A stretch of DNA of 33,613 bases from Calocera cornea HHB12733 (lineage: Eukaryota; Basidiomycota; Dacrymycetes; Dacrymycetales; Dacrymycetaceae). The stretch covers positions 228,533-262,145 of the forward strand of contig KV423938.1 of assembly GCA_001632435.1 (NCBI GenBank), read 5' to 3'. The translations under genes and the position numbers were made by a program. The notes below the pieces were generated by a model. That model did not search any database. It was not told the DNA's origin and saw nothing but the letters and a program-made list of their open reading frames with translations. Positions 12,401 to 21,452 of the stretch are shown in pieces. Position 1 is the first letter of the stretch. The number at the start of each line of letters is the position of its first letter.

Positions 12401-12779
12401 GATCCCCAGCACCCAGAGCAAAGGTGAGCGCATCATCGTACTCTTGCAAGTTGTAGTAGACTTTGCTAGCAATGAGTGCCGCCAGTGATCGTGTGGAAGG
12501 TGAAAGTGAGGAGGACTCGTATAACGTTTCTCTGTGCAAAGATGAGTCTCAAAACCGGTATCAGAGCGCAAACATGAACACATTTTGGTGACCTCCTCCG
12601 ACACCTCAGCCCAGAACTCGTTGACGAGATCATTCAACTCCTGCAGCGCATACTCCTGGATGTCGGGCTCTGTTTCGGAGAGGAGTGCAAGCGCCCCAGC
12701 TGCAGTTTTCGCGTCAGTATCCAGCGCTCGAATGGTACTTTCTGCACTTACCAGCCGTGGTCTGCATCTGGGCGACCAT
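9412..12779 (-). CDS. RPN2: 26S proteasome regulatory subunit RPN2 (PSMD1), 1021 aa
   Basis: Seven exons: 12779-12752, 12699-12582, 12531-12135, 12085-11158, 11107-10860, 10811-9954 and 9900-9412. The phases agree and the total is 1022 codons including stop. The N-terminus AGALALLSE...QEYALQELN, the [21 protein letters not shown] block and the central PC (proteasome/cyclosome) repeats ([77 protein letters not shown]) identify it. RPN2 is the large non-ATPase scaffold of the 19S base and organises ubiquitin receptors; nuclear and cytosolic. A 28-nt first exon carries the start. Upstream in-frame start codons are separated from the family N-terminus by extra sequence and were not used. For the fifth intron I chose 10859-10812 (48 bp, giving [11 protein letters not shown]) over a 33-bp alternative. 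The length is slightly long for the family because of a charged linker before the C-terminal domain. Confidence 0.96.
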
Positions 12780-13545
12780 GGCTTGCGGGTGAGAAGGTCG
12801 TGTGCGAGTGTGTATACGCGGCAGTCAGTACGTGTATGCGCTACTTCAGGTGCCCTTGTCAGTCCAGAAACCCAAGTGCCTCCGCCCTCAGTCTGACGCG
12901 TCCCTGCGGATGCTTTTCGCGCAACCATCTTCTCTTAAGCGGACAGCCACCACTGCCGCCCGTTGGCAACCTGGATGAACTTGTGTTTATCGTGCTTTAT
13001 TGATGAGGTGTAATCTCCTCGCGATAGCCTGCATTGGGAGGACGCGGCAAGGGCCAGATGGACCGTGAGACGCGTCAGAAAAGTAGCCGCTAGGCATCAT
13101 GGTCTTATCTGCGGATCTGAGCCGTAGGGCGGCCTGTCCTGCGTGCGGCCACCGCGCTTCGTTGAGAAGGCACGAGTCGGCCTTGAGGTGATGACCCTGG
13201 CGATTCGGACCTTCGGGTCAGCTTTACCTCTTGAAGCGCGATTCTCGGCAAACGCTTCTCTTCAAGATAGTCTGCCTTCCTTTTGGTGCATGAGTCGACC
13301 CTGGCCACCTCTCTGAGTCTTGTGCAGGGCCCCTCTCTTTTCCGGTGCTGTGGCCTCTGCCTCGTGTTTCTTACGATATCGGGATCGCGGGTCTTTAGCT
13401 CCGAATGGAGGGCAGATGGCCACTGGAGGTTCAGACTGCTGGAACAGTACGTGTCACTTTCACCGGAACGGCATAAGTAGCGCCATGGCATCGACTCTGC
13501 ACCGCGGCACTTCACAAGATTCCAGTCACAACCATCGTGTCGACC
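12780..13545. other. Divergent intergenic region RPN2 / 13546 gene
   Basis: 766 bp between two divergently transcribed genes, presumably both promoters. Short frames only. An ATG at 13484 opens a frame overlapping the 13546 start in another phase (to 13616) and could act as an upstream ORF. No TATA box was evident. Confidence 0.5.
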
Positions 13546-15234
13546 ATGACCTCAAGTGGTCCCCACCATTACGCTCAACAGCCCTCTCAAGCTCACGCTA
13601 TGATGCCTTCCAATAATGCCGGAGAACTCCTTGCCAGCCCATGGTCACTCCCGCTTGTTCCCATCATTGCGGAACCGGGGCAGTCTCAGCCACGCAACAT
13701 CCAGGAGCACTGGATCCATCATCTCTACTACGCCCCCATCACCGAGCAAGATTGGATACCGACGAACGACAACTATAAGAAGCTGTACGATGAGTTACAT
13801 CCGTCGACACGCACTTACACCAAGGAGGATCGAGAGGCGTATTTTAAATGGGCAGCCGAACAACCCAGTATCCGTGCGCCTCAGGGTCAGCACAAGGATA
13901 ATCAATCGATACCAATGCAGTTGGCAAACCGACTGGCTGAGCGTGCGAAGTGCTCCCATTCTCCAACATACATCCGTGCAACGGCCACCATTGCGTACCG
14001 TCCTACTCTTCCAATCCAGGGCATGCCTGCTATACCCCAGACATCGAGGACAAGTCAAGTATCGCCCGTTTCAGATGGAAGGGTGCAGCTACAGGAATAT
14101 CCGCCTTTTCTCCACATCGAGACAGGCACACTACGTGACCGTAATGCCAGCTCTCCGCTCGGGGGAAATAAGCGACCGCCCAGCCTTGATCTTCACAACG
14201 AAGGAAGCAAGAGACGAACTGCACAAGAAGAGCGAAGCGCTCCTTTGTCGCCAGGGCCGGTAACCACTCAAGAGCAAGTGGAACATGCTCAAGCTGCGTT
14301 ATGGCGTGACTCCTTTAGGCCGATTGAACCTTATGCATCGCAGGAGTCTCTGAGGAGACAGGTGCACAAAGCTGACAACCTTAGGATGACCATTGTCTCG
14401 AACAAGTCCAGCCCTCTGACGGCGTCGACAGACCTAGAATCTGAACTGGAGAAACATCACCACCCCGAGGGAGCGCCTCCTTTCACGAATGCACCGTCTC
14501 GAGTCTATATCCTGGATAACACTGTCCGGGAAGATGAAGAAGATGCGCGCTTATCCAGCCGGCAACGACTCCATACATCAACCCGTCTACAACAATGCTA
14601 CGAACATAGCAGCAGAGACCCCATACCCCGAATGCCACGGTATCAGCCGGGAACTAGGCAGAACGCTGAACACTCTAGACGGTCGCCTTGGCCTGTCGCA
14701 GGGATTTCCAAACGACGCCAAGTGAGAGCTGTCATCCTGCCTTCTGCCTCTGGTCTCCAAGTCGGCTCGCTGTATGTTGTGACAACTTCGAAGCTGACTG
14801 GTCTCGCACTGTCAATCCCGCAGAACTACTTGCTCGAAGTGTTCAACGAGCCACAGCATACTACGACACAGACGATTGCGGTCCCAATTCCTACATTACC
14901 AAGCAACTCGGACCCACGGACGTCTGGCCAGCCTTCGATTTTCAAGCCTCTAACTGCGCTTCTTGTAGCAGGGCCCGGGATGGTGACTGTGGAGATGCTC
15001 CATCAAGCTCGCGCCGACTTGGTGCGGCCCTCATGGAGCCTGCCCAGTGTGACGCCCACATTGTGCACCGGGTACGAATGGGTTGAGAATATGCTTAGGT
15101 ATGTGCTTAGAAAGCAGGGAAGATCGAACCGGAAGTACATGACACTTCCTGTTGAGTTGCGAGAACTTCAAGCTAAGAAGGTGGAAGCGCAGACTGACTT
15201 GCTTGTAGTCGCAGAGTGGTCTGATTGCGTGTAA
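13546..15234 (+). CDS. Unrecognised protein, 562 aa, single exon
   Basis: First in-frame ATG at 13546; stop TAA. The N-terminal ~120 residues contain an aromatic/charged stretch (EHWIHHLYYAPI, YKKLYDELHP, DREAYFKWAAEQP) that looks folded. Residues about 130-380 are Pro/Ser/Arg-rich and probably disordered. The C-terminal ~180 residues regain hydrophobic patterning (VRAVILP, GSLYVVTTSKLTGLAL, LTALLVAGPGMVTVEML, YEWVENMLRYVL). No signal peptide or membrane segment was seen. I do not recognise a family, and it may be restricted to related fungi. Codon composition is less GC-rich than the neighbouring conserved genes. Transcribed toward the F-box gene. Confidence 0.6.
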   Translation: MTSSGPHHYAQQPSQAHAMMPSNNAGELLASPWSLPLVPIIAEPGQSQPRNIQEHWIHHLYYAPITEQDWIPTNDNYKKLYDELHPSTRTYTKEDREAYFKWAAEQPSIRAPQGQHKDNQSIPMQLANRLAERAKCSHSPTYIRATATIAYRPTLPIQGMPAIPQTSRTSQVSPVSDGRVQLQEYPPFLHIETGTLRDRNASSPLGGNKRPPSLDLHNEGSKRRTAQEERSAPLSPGPVTTQEQVEHAQAALWRDSFRPIEPYASQESLRRQVHKADNLRMTIVSNKSSPLTASTDLESELEKHHHPEGAPPFTNAPSRVYILDNTVREDEEDARLSSRQRLHTSTRLQQCYEHSSRDPIPRMPRYQPGTRQNAEHSRRSPWPVAGISKRRQVRAVILPSASGLQVGSLYVVTTSKLTGLALSIPQNYLLEVFNEPQHTTTQTIAVPIPTLPSNSDPRTSGQPSIFKPLTALLVAGPGMVTVEMLHQARADLVRPSWSLPSVTPTLCTGYEWVENMLRYVLRKQGRSNRKYMTLPVELRELQAKKVEAQTDLLVVAEWSDCV

Positions 15235-15526
15235 ATACCTTTATAGTGTCTGTTATCCAAACCATGGCTTGAGATCAGTGTGAAATTTTGATGGAACGTT
15301 GAACGAGAATAGTGCTTGATGAGTACAGTGTATGAAATGAAGCTGGTGTCTACTTTCTCCGATGGGCGCACGACCCCTCGACGACGCGTTGAAGAAAAAG
15401 GGTACAACAGAACCACTAACTAATCACCGCTTGATATCTGTCTACCAACCTCTCCATCCTCGCCATCAATATCCTCATGCCAAAGGCCAACTCCCAGATC
15501 ACCTGAGGTCGCGGCTGAGGGGTACA
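15235..15526. other. Intergenic region, no gene seen
   Basis: 292 bp between tandem plus-strand genes. The F-box frame is open upstream to 15362, but the region before 15527 lacks family features and is treated as 5' leader/promoter. Confidence 0.5.
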
Positions 15527-16666
15527 ATGGGGACCATCGACAGTCTTCCACCGGAGCTCCTGCAGCATGTCTTCGATGCGGTCGTCGATGCCTGGGAAGA
15601 AGCACCAGCGAAGCGCTGGACCGAGCTCATGAACTTCCACACCAACATTCTACTGGTGGATCGTACATGGAGGACAACAGCCCTGCACACATCCTCGATC
15701 TGGCGCAACATCCCACTTCACCGAACTTTCATCAACTACGCCGAGTATTGCCTCAAGCACTCCGGCAATCAGGGGCTCAATGTGCAAGCGAGCCTGAGCG
15801 GCTCGTTCAGAGAGCTCATCACCGAGGAACGAGCGGCGAGGATACACTCATTAGAGGTGGAAGACAAGGAGGCGTACCGGTACTGGATGACGATGCTCCT
15901 TCAGCTTCCCATCAATGGGCTCCATCGGCTATCGCTGCACTCGCTCTGTTCCTCTTGGGAAGAACCACTTACACTCCTCGCCCGCAACAGGAACCTTCGA
16001 GAGCTCGAGATTACCCGTTTCTTCCACCAGCCACTCATACCAACGTCCTCAGTCTGTCGTCCCACCCTGCCCAGTCTGAAGAAGCTGAAGATATCGGACT
16101 GGGCTCAAGAGACGCAATCCGTCCTCTCGTCCTTCAGCGCGCCGGCACTAGTGACACTGCACATCGCCGTGAACGACGAACACCGATATGGACAGCGTAT
16201 CCGCCCGATGACACTCAACGAAATGGACACGTTCGATGCTGTCAAAGAGGTCACCTTCCAGTTTGCGATCACGACAGAGGACGTCCTCGCTGTCCTGCGA
16301 CACACGCCAAACGTCGAGATCCTCCGGATGGCGCACAGCTGGCGTTTTCAGCCGAGTTTCGACGACTTGCTGGGTCATCTCGCCAATCCAAACGCAGCAA
16401 CCGTACTTGCTCCGCGTCTGCAGGTGCTTGGATTGCACGAGTTCCCGGTGTGGATGCCCTCGATCCTCGCGTTTGCAAGAGCGAGGTTGAGCAGGAGTCG
16501 GACGAGCTGGAGTACGGTGGAGGGGAGGGTGCAGAGGGTGCTGCCAATGAGGTGTGTGGAGCTGAGCGAACGGACACTCTTGTTCTACCCGCCGGCGGAT
16601 GTGGAAAGATTGCAGGAAGTGTGTGAGGTGATAGTGTGGGAGCCGCCGGCCGGTGAGATACGGTAG
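15527..16666 (+). CDS. F-box domain protein, 379 aa
   Basis: Start chosen at ATG 15527 because the F-box begins immediately (IDSLPPELLQHVFDAV, then LMNFHTNILLVDRTWRTTALHTSSIWRNIPL, residues about 3-70). A longer in-frame start at 15362 would add 55 uncharacteristic residues. The rest is an irregular leucine-rich pattern (LHRLSLHSL, LRELEIT, LPSLKKLKISDW, APALVTLHIAV, VEILRM, LQVLGLHEF) as in the large Agaricomycete F-box/LRR families. Such proteins link Skp1-cullin-1 ubiquitin ligases to substrates; the substrate is unknown. Single exon. Convergent with the GH5 gene, 138 bp apart. Confidence 0.8.
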   Translation: MGTIDSLPPELLQHVFDAVVDAWEEAPAKRWTELMNFHTNILLVDRTWRTTALHTSSIWRNIPLHRTFINYAEYCLKHSGNQGLNVQASLSGSFRELITEERAARIHSLEVEDKEAYRYWMTMLLQLPINGLHRLSLHSLCSSWEEPLTLLARNRNLRELEITRFFHQPLIPTSSVCRPTLPSLKKLKISDWAQETQSVLSSFSAPALVTLHIAVNDEHRYGQRIRPMTLNEMDTFDAVKEVTFQFAITTEDVLAVLRHTPNVEILRMAHSWRFQPSFDDLLGHLANPNAATVLAPRLQVLGLHEFPVWMPSILAFARARLSRSRTSWSTVEGRVQRVLPMRCVELSERTLLFYPPADVERLQEVCEVIVWEPPAGEIR

Positions 16667-16804
16667 ACATCCGGGCTGTTGTGGAGGTACGCCCCACTAT
16701 ATGTTCTAGTGTCCAATATGCGTGCTCATTCCGTGATAGAGACATATGTGCGAGTGTATAGCTATTAATGACGGACGAGGTGTCGCAAGTCCTTTTGAGC
16801 GTGC

Positions 16805-18877
16805 TCAGCGCACCTCGGTCGATGCCTCAGCCTCCTGAACATCGAGAGGTGGTTTTGCGTCAATCGACACCTTGACGATCTCCTGTCCCTCCTTCGCCCA
16901 AACACCAATCGTCTGCTCGTCGAGCTTTTCCCACCGCATCCCCTCGCCCTCGAGCTTTACTTCGAACCCATGCGGGTAGTGCCATTCGGTGCTGAACTTG
17001 ATCTCGGTAATGGCGTCATCCCCCGACCCCTGCGGGATGTAGTGCATGGAGAAAGCAGAGGTGGCGTAGTCGTGGTGGAGGTACTTGAGCTCGCCCGCAA
17101 CGGCCGAGGCGTACGTGCGAGAGAAGAGCTTGGCGTAGAGAGGGCGAATAACGGGAGCGGGAGCTTCGTGGTCAACCAGACAGCCATCGGTAGGGCAGCC
17201 GGACACTACACGACGTATCAGACTTGAATTTAAAGAATAGATGGACGCATGCTTACCATGGAAGTACTCTACATGGGCAGGCATGCCTTGGTCAGACACG
17301 GTTACTGGCTCCGTAGTAGGAATAGGGACAGGACTTACTCTTGTACTGCCAGCCTATCCACGAGATGAGATGGCGATCGCATGCCTCGAATGTGCCGAGA
17401 ACGTGGTCGTGTTTCTCTGCGCGTATTATGAGCACGTATCAGTCATGACAACGGATGGGACTAACTTCCATCATCAAAGCCAGTGTCGAACTCGGTCAAC
17501 TAAAGCATTCAGGTGAGCGACGTCCACACGACAAGCAGTGGAATAGACGCACCATAGCCCCACAGCCGAGCTTCCTGACCTGCCCATCCCTCCTCTTGAA
17601 CACGGCGACCCACGTATCCGGCTCCAGCGGCGTGGGATAATAGTGCCAACTAAGCACGCTCTTGCTCTTCGCCACCTCCACCCTCTTCTCCCGCTCCTGT
17701 TTGCTCTCGCCCTTCACCGGCGGGCACCCAGGCGGACGCGGGAAGTGCCCGCCGGAGTTGCCGCATGCGGGCTCGAAGAAGATCAGGTGCTCTGGGTCGG
17801 CGGTACGGATCGCGGCTGTCACCGCGTCGTACATGTCGAGCAGGTGGCCACGCTCAGTTGCAACCTTGTTGAAGAAGAAGTTGTACGGCCAGCGCAGGAA
17901 GGTGCGCGCGGAGACGGCGGGCTCGTTCACGATTGCTGTGGTTTGTGTCAGTCTGGGCTGGAGTGCTCCGGGTTCAGGACGTACTGTATCCAAGCAGGTT
18001 CGGCTCGTCCTTCATCGCGACGGCTACCCGTCTCCAAGACTCGACAAAGTGATCGCGTATCCCATTTTGGTTCTGTAGATACGTCAGTGCTGTACTCTCA
18101 TTTCATGAGTGAATAGGCACACCGTGTACAAGCCCCAGAACGCCCGAGTGCAAGCATCGCTGGCGTAGAACTAGGCCGCATGTTAGCATCCCTCGGATCT
18201 GCAACAAGCATAACCGCTCACCGGACCCCAGTTCTCCCCAGTCAGATCATACTCCTTGATCGCAGGTGTTCCAATCAGCGGGAACTTGGCTGTTGATCAA
18301 CCTCATCAGATGGGGAAATGCGACGGTGCAAGGGCGACGTACAGTCGGGGCCGTACTGCGCGGGCCACGGTTTTATGGGTCGAGGGAAGGCCCAGGTGCC
18401 AAAGTACCCTTCGTCTCTGGTGATGCTCCATTCTGGCATCTGTAGTCCCGTCAATGACCGCACATATGTGTGGACGGGCGGAGACCGCACCCCATTCCCG
18501 CAGAACCGCTCAGAGTAGATGTCCTGGTGCGCATCGAGCACAACCCAGACACCCTCCTTAGCGCACAGCCGCACCAGCTCTCTCACTTTCAAGATATACT
18601 CCTCATCGTACTTGTCCCTCTCCGGCTCGACGCCCGCCCAGGGGATGTTGAGCCTGACGACGTTGAGGTTGAGCGAGTTCCACACGCGCAGGTCGTCGAT
18701 GTTGAAAGACAGGTGGGGGTCGAACCTGTCGATCAGGGGGATGAAGGGCGCGACCTTGTACACGACGTTGAGGCCGCGGAAGAAGCGCTGCCGGCCGTGC
18801 GCGTCGACGATCTGGTTTGTGGAGGAGGAGACGGAGGTGATGGGGATCGCGTGGGGATCCCGGGGAGGGGCGGCCAT
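16805..18877 (-). CDS. GH5 glycosidase, subfamily-12-like (glucosylceramidase / steryl beta-glucosidase), 537 aa
   Basis: Ten exons fit in phase: 18877-18491, 18439-18343, 18289-18222, 18170-18123, 18072-17985, 17935-17553, 17499-17466, 17416-17339, 17286-17257 and 17205-16805; introns 49-53 bp. Family features in order: FFRGLNVVYKVAPFIP, LNVVRLNIPWAGVEPER, VWVVLDAHQDIYSERFCGNG, GYTIVNEP (Glu = expected acid/base), HLIFFEP, VLSWHYYPTPLEP, LTEFDTGFDDG (Glu = expected nucleophile) and LISWIGWQYK. The C-terminal ~130 residues form the beta-sandwich usual for EGCase-related proteins. Known fungal relatives (EGCrP1/EGCrP2) remove glucose from glucosylceramide or ergosteryl glucoside inside the cell; no signal peptide is visible here, which agrees. 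ATG 18877 is the first ATG; the frame is open to 18901 only through a non-ATG codon. Exon 9 is only 30 nt; a 12-nt alternative using a later acceptor also keeps frame. Confidence 0.9.
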
Positions 18878-19238
18878 GGTGCACTGAACAGGGTATTGCA
18901 CCTACGAGGGAGGCGACAGGTTACAGCAGTCTAGCAGAACGCGTCTAGAGGGTGGCAGGATGTATGCAACTCTGCTGGCGGTCGCCGTGGACGTGCATCG
19001 GCAACAGAGGGCGGTGCTTGGCACTCTTCGATGTCAGGGACCGCCGCGTTCAATTCACATTCCAAATCAGGAGGGAAGCATTCCTATATCAGGCAAGTGT
19101 GTATGAACCATCATCATATTCTACAATGTCGATGATAGCATACAGTGCAGGCCCGTGTCCTGGGAACCGCGGACCGCGGGCGACATAAGAAGGGGTAAAA
19201 AAACGCCTACCCGACCCCACTTATCGGCACGAGCCCAC
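18878..19238. other. Intergenic region between eIF3k and GH5 gene
   Basis: 361 bp with the eIF3k 3' end and the GH5 promoter, both minus strand. No additional gene seen. Confidence 0.6.
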
Positions 19239-20264
19239 TCACGGCATCTGCGCGTGAGCGATGATTTTGGCAAGCTCTGTTCGCGGGATGAGCACTTCTG
19301 AAAATGTACAATCTTGAAAAGAGTGTACATACGCGGCAGCTTGATCTCCTCGCTCTGCACTGTCGACCGAACGACATTGTCTGCGTTTGGTGGGACGACT
19401 ACATTGCTTCCGTCGATCTCCCAGCCTTGCTCGTGTACATACTCCTCGAGTTCAGTTCCTAAACCAGCGCTCAATAATTATTCGGGCGGTGGGGAAAAGC
19501 ACGCACCCTCCAGGTCTAGGTAGCTCCCTAACCGTTTCGCCCCTATCCTCCGGAAGGCTTGCCTCACAGCGCGGATAGCGACCTCCCGAACGGCATCCTC
19601 GAACCCGACCGACTCGACCGTGTAGTTATCCCTCAGCGGGGCGAGCTCCTCGCTCCGATATGTGCTCCAGAACTGGGGGAACCGGCAGGTCATGAGGAGC
19701 TCGCTGAGCTTGGTCAGCTCGGGCAGGAGGGGGATGAGCGGGTCGGGCTCGTCTGTGGTCTGGTACGGCTGATGAACGGTGAAGTAGTCAGTGGCCGTGT
19801 TGGACACCGGGCGGGTAACGGGGCGCACAGAGCGGTCCCCGATCAGCGCGAGGCAGAGGCTGAAGTCTGGCCCGGGGGCAGCAGTCAGGGCCTTGAGCAG
19901 AATGTTGATCACCACGTCCGAGTTGTACAAGTCAGGGTTGAACTGGTACCTGCACGAGCATTGTCAGCTGGATTACGAGAGCCCGGGAAACCTCGATGGG
20001 AGATGGGGGGGGATGGGATGGGAGATGGGAGGTAGTACGCACAGCTTCAAGATTGCTAGGTTAGCCAGGCAGTCGTACTGACGTTCCCGCGTCTGCTGGT
20101 ACAGGTAGTCCTCCAGGTATTGCACGTTCGAAGGGTTGTACCGGTCTGCGCCGCGTCAGCCACGTCCATCGGAGACCACGAGAAGGAGCGGGCGTACCAA
20201 CACCCTCGACCAGTGTGTCGATTTCCGTAGGTCGTGTAGGCGGGCGGATCCAGGTAGCTGCCAT
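19239..20264 (-). CDS. Translation initiation factor eIF3 subunit K, about 265 aa
   Basis: Exons 20264-20198, 20145-20043, 19949-19507, 19458-19333 and 19297-19239; phases agree. Diagnostic segments: VEGVDRYNPSNVQYLEDYLYQQ near the N-terminus, YDCLANLAILKLYQFNPDLYN, the ILLKALTAAPGPDFSLCLALI block, LLMTCRFPQFWS, VGFEDAVREVAIRAV and the winged-helix-like LGSYLDLEG...VHEQGWEIDG near the C-terminus. eIF3k is a small non-core subunit of the eIF3 complex that binds the 40S ribosome. The last intron is either 35 bp (acceptor 19298) or about 56 bp (later acceptor); both keep frame and change a few residues near the end. An insertion between the ALI block and LLPELTKL (about 35 residues, Pro/Thr-rich) is longer than in animal homologues. 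Confidence 0.93.
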
Positions 20265-21056
20265 TTTGGTTCCCGTAGTTCGACAACGAAGGCGATACTA
20301 GGAAGGTGTTGCTGCGATGAATGAACGAGTTAGTAGGCGCTGGGTTACTGCTGCTCGTCCAATGCTGCACGAGAGGCAAGGGCAAAATAATGCCTCCGCC
20401 GTTTGGCCCTTACACCGCCACTCATAGGGCAGGGCAGGGCGACGCGTCGTGTGAGCTCCTTTGTTTACGTCCGACGACGATGGATCGCAACAAAGCCATG
20501 TCGACAGCTAGTCACCTCGCAGCGGGTCAAGTCATCACCTCCCACTTCTGTTAGCCTCGCCGCATGCTGAACACCCACTTCAATGCGAGTCACTCCACAG
20601 CCTAGAATGGAGAAATGCACGAGGAGCGATGCCCGCGCCGGTGTTAAGGGGTCTTTCGGCGCGTTTCACCTCGCGTGGACACCCCGGATGGCGATGCCCT
20701 GGCCGACGGCATCATCCTTCCCACCATACGAACGAAGCACAGGGCTCCTTGGCATCGGAAGTATCAATGACTCCTTTCGACATTCTGGAATGGTGGAAAC
20801 CGACAAGAATTAGCTCCGACACTAGAATGACACTATGTCTATGGCACGACAACACGACAACGTGCGGCGGGCGGAGGATACCTTCAGGGTCGACCCAAAC
20901 ACCCAAACATGAGCTCGCAATATAGCGTCGTGCCTTCATATCGTGAGGTCGTGTGCCTTTCCATCCCTGCACCGGTTATCATAGCCGACTCCTCCCCGAG
21001 CTCCTGTCTTGATTGCATTGCACTGAAACGCAGTTGGTGGCAAAACGCGGGGCGAA
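20265..21056. other. Intergenic region up to the assembly gap
   Basis: 792 bp upstream of eIF3k. Only short unsupported frames; no RNA gene or repeat recognised. A gene part could be hidden next to the gap. Confidence 0.5.
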
Positions 21057-21156
21057 NNNNNNNNNNNNNNNNNNNNNNNNNNNNNNNNNNNNNNNNNNNN
21101 NNNNNNNNNNNNNNNNNNNNNNNNNNNNNNNNNNNNNNNNNNNNNNNNNNNNNNNN
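21057..21156. other. Assembly gap (100 N)
   Basis: Exactly 100 N, the conventional length for a gap of unknown size. It lies 140 bp upstream of the TATA box of the 21453 gene, so upstream regulatory sequence of that gene is missing. Confidence 0.99.
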
Positions 21157-21296
21157 CCACCCTCCAGTGACTCTTTCCTCCCTCGCCCCGTCTCCGATGG
21201 ACGAAAAAGCCCCTTCTCGACTGACACAGCTGCATCACGCAACTTCATGCTTCCGAAGATCAGTACGGGCCCCTTTGCTTGGCTCTCACCGGCGAC

Positions 21297-21347
21297 TATA
21301 AAGGCGCCCGCCAGTGGACATTCTTCTCGGCAGGCTGGCCCTCTTAC
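21297..21347 (+). promoter_or_regulatory. Core promoter of the 21453 gene (TATA + CAGGCTGG start-site module)
   Basis: TATAAA at 21297-21302 and CAGGCTGGCCCTCTTAC at 21331-21347, 34 bp start to start. The same pair occurs before the 27225 gene (TATAAA 27065, CAGGCTGGTCCTCTTAC 27098; 33 bp) and, with a weaker TATA, before the 24435 gene (24293, 24325; 32 bp). The spacing fits a transcription start at the CAGG block. Confidence 0.75.
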
Positions 21348-21452
21348 ATTCACTCCTACTCTCGTGCAGGTCACATCTCTCCTTCACTCTTCTCCCTGCA
21401 CCAACCCCTTTCGGACCCTACTCCCTTTCCATCACCAGCCCCTTACATCATC

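Noticed and set aside
13105..13515. 136-codon minus-strand frame in the RPN2/13546 intergenic region
   Set aside because: Begins at a non-ATG codon region of random composition and overlaps promoter space; no family features.
6698..20264. Biosynthetic gene cluster
   Set aside because: The genes are a transporter, proteasome subunit, F-box protein, glycosidase and translation factor with no shared pathway or core synthase.
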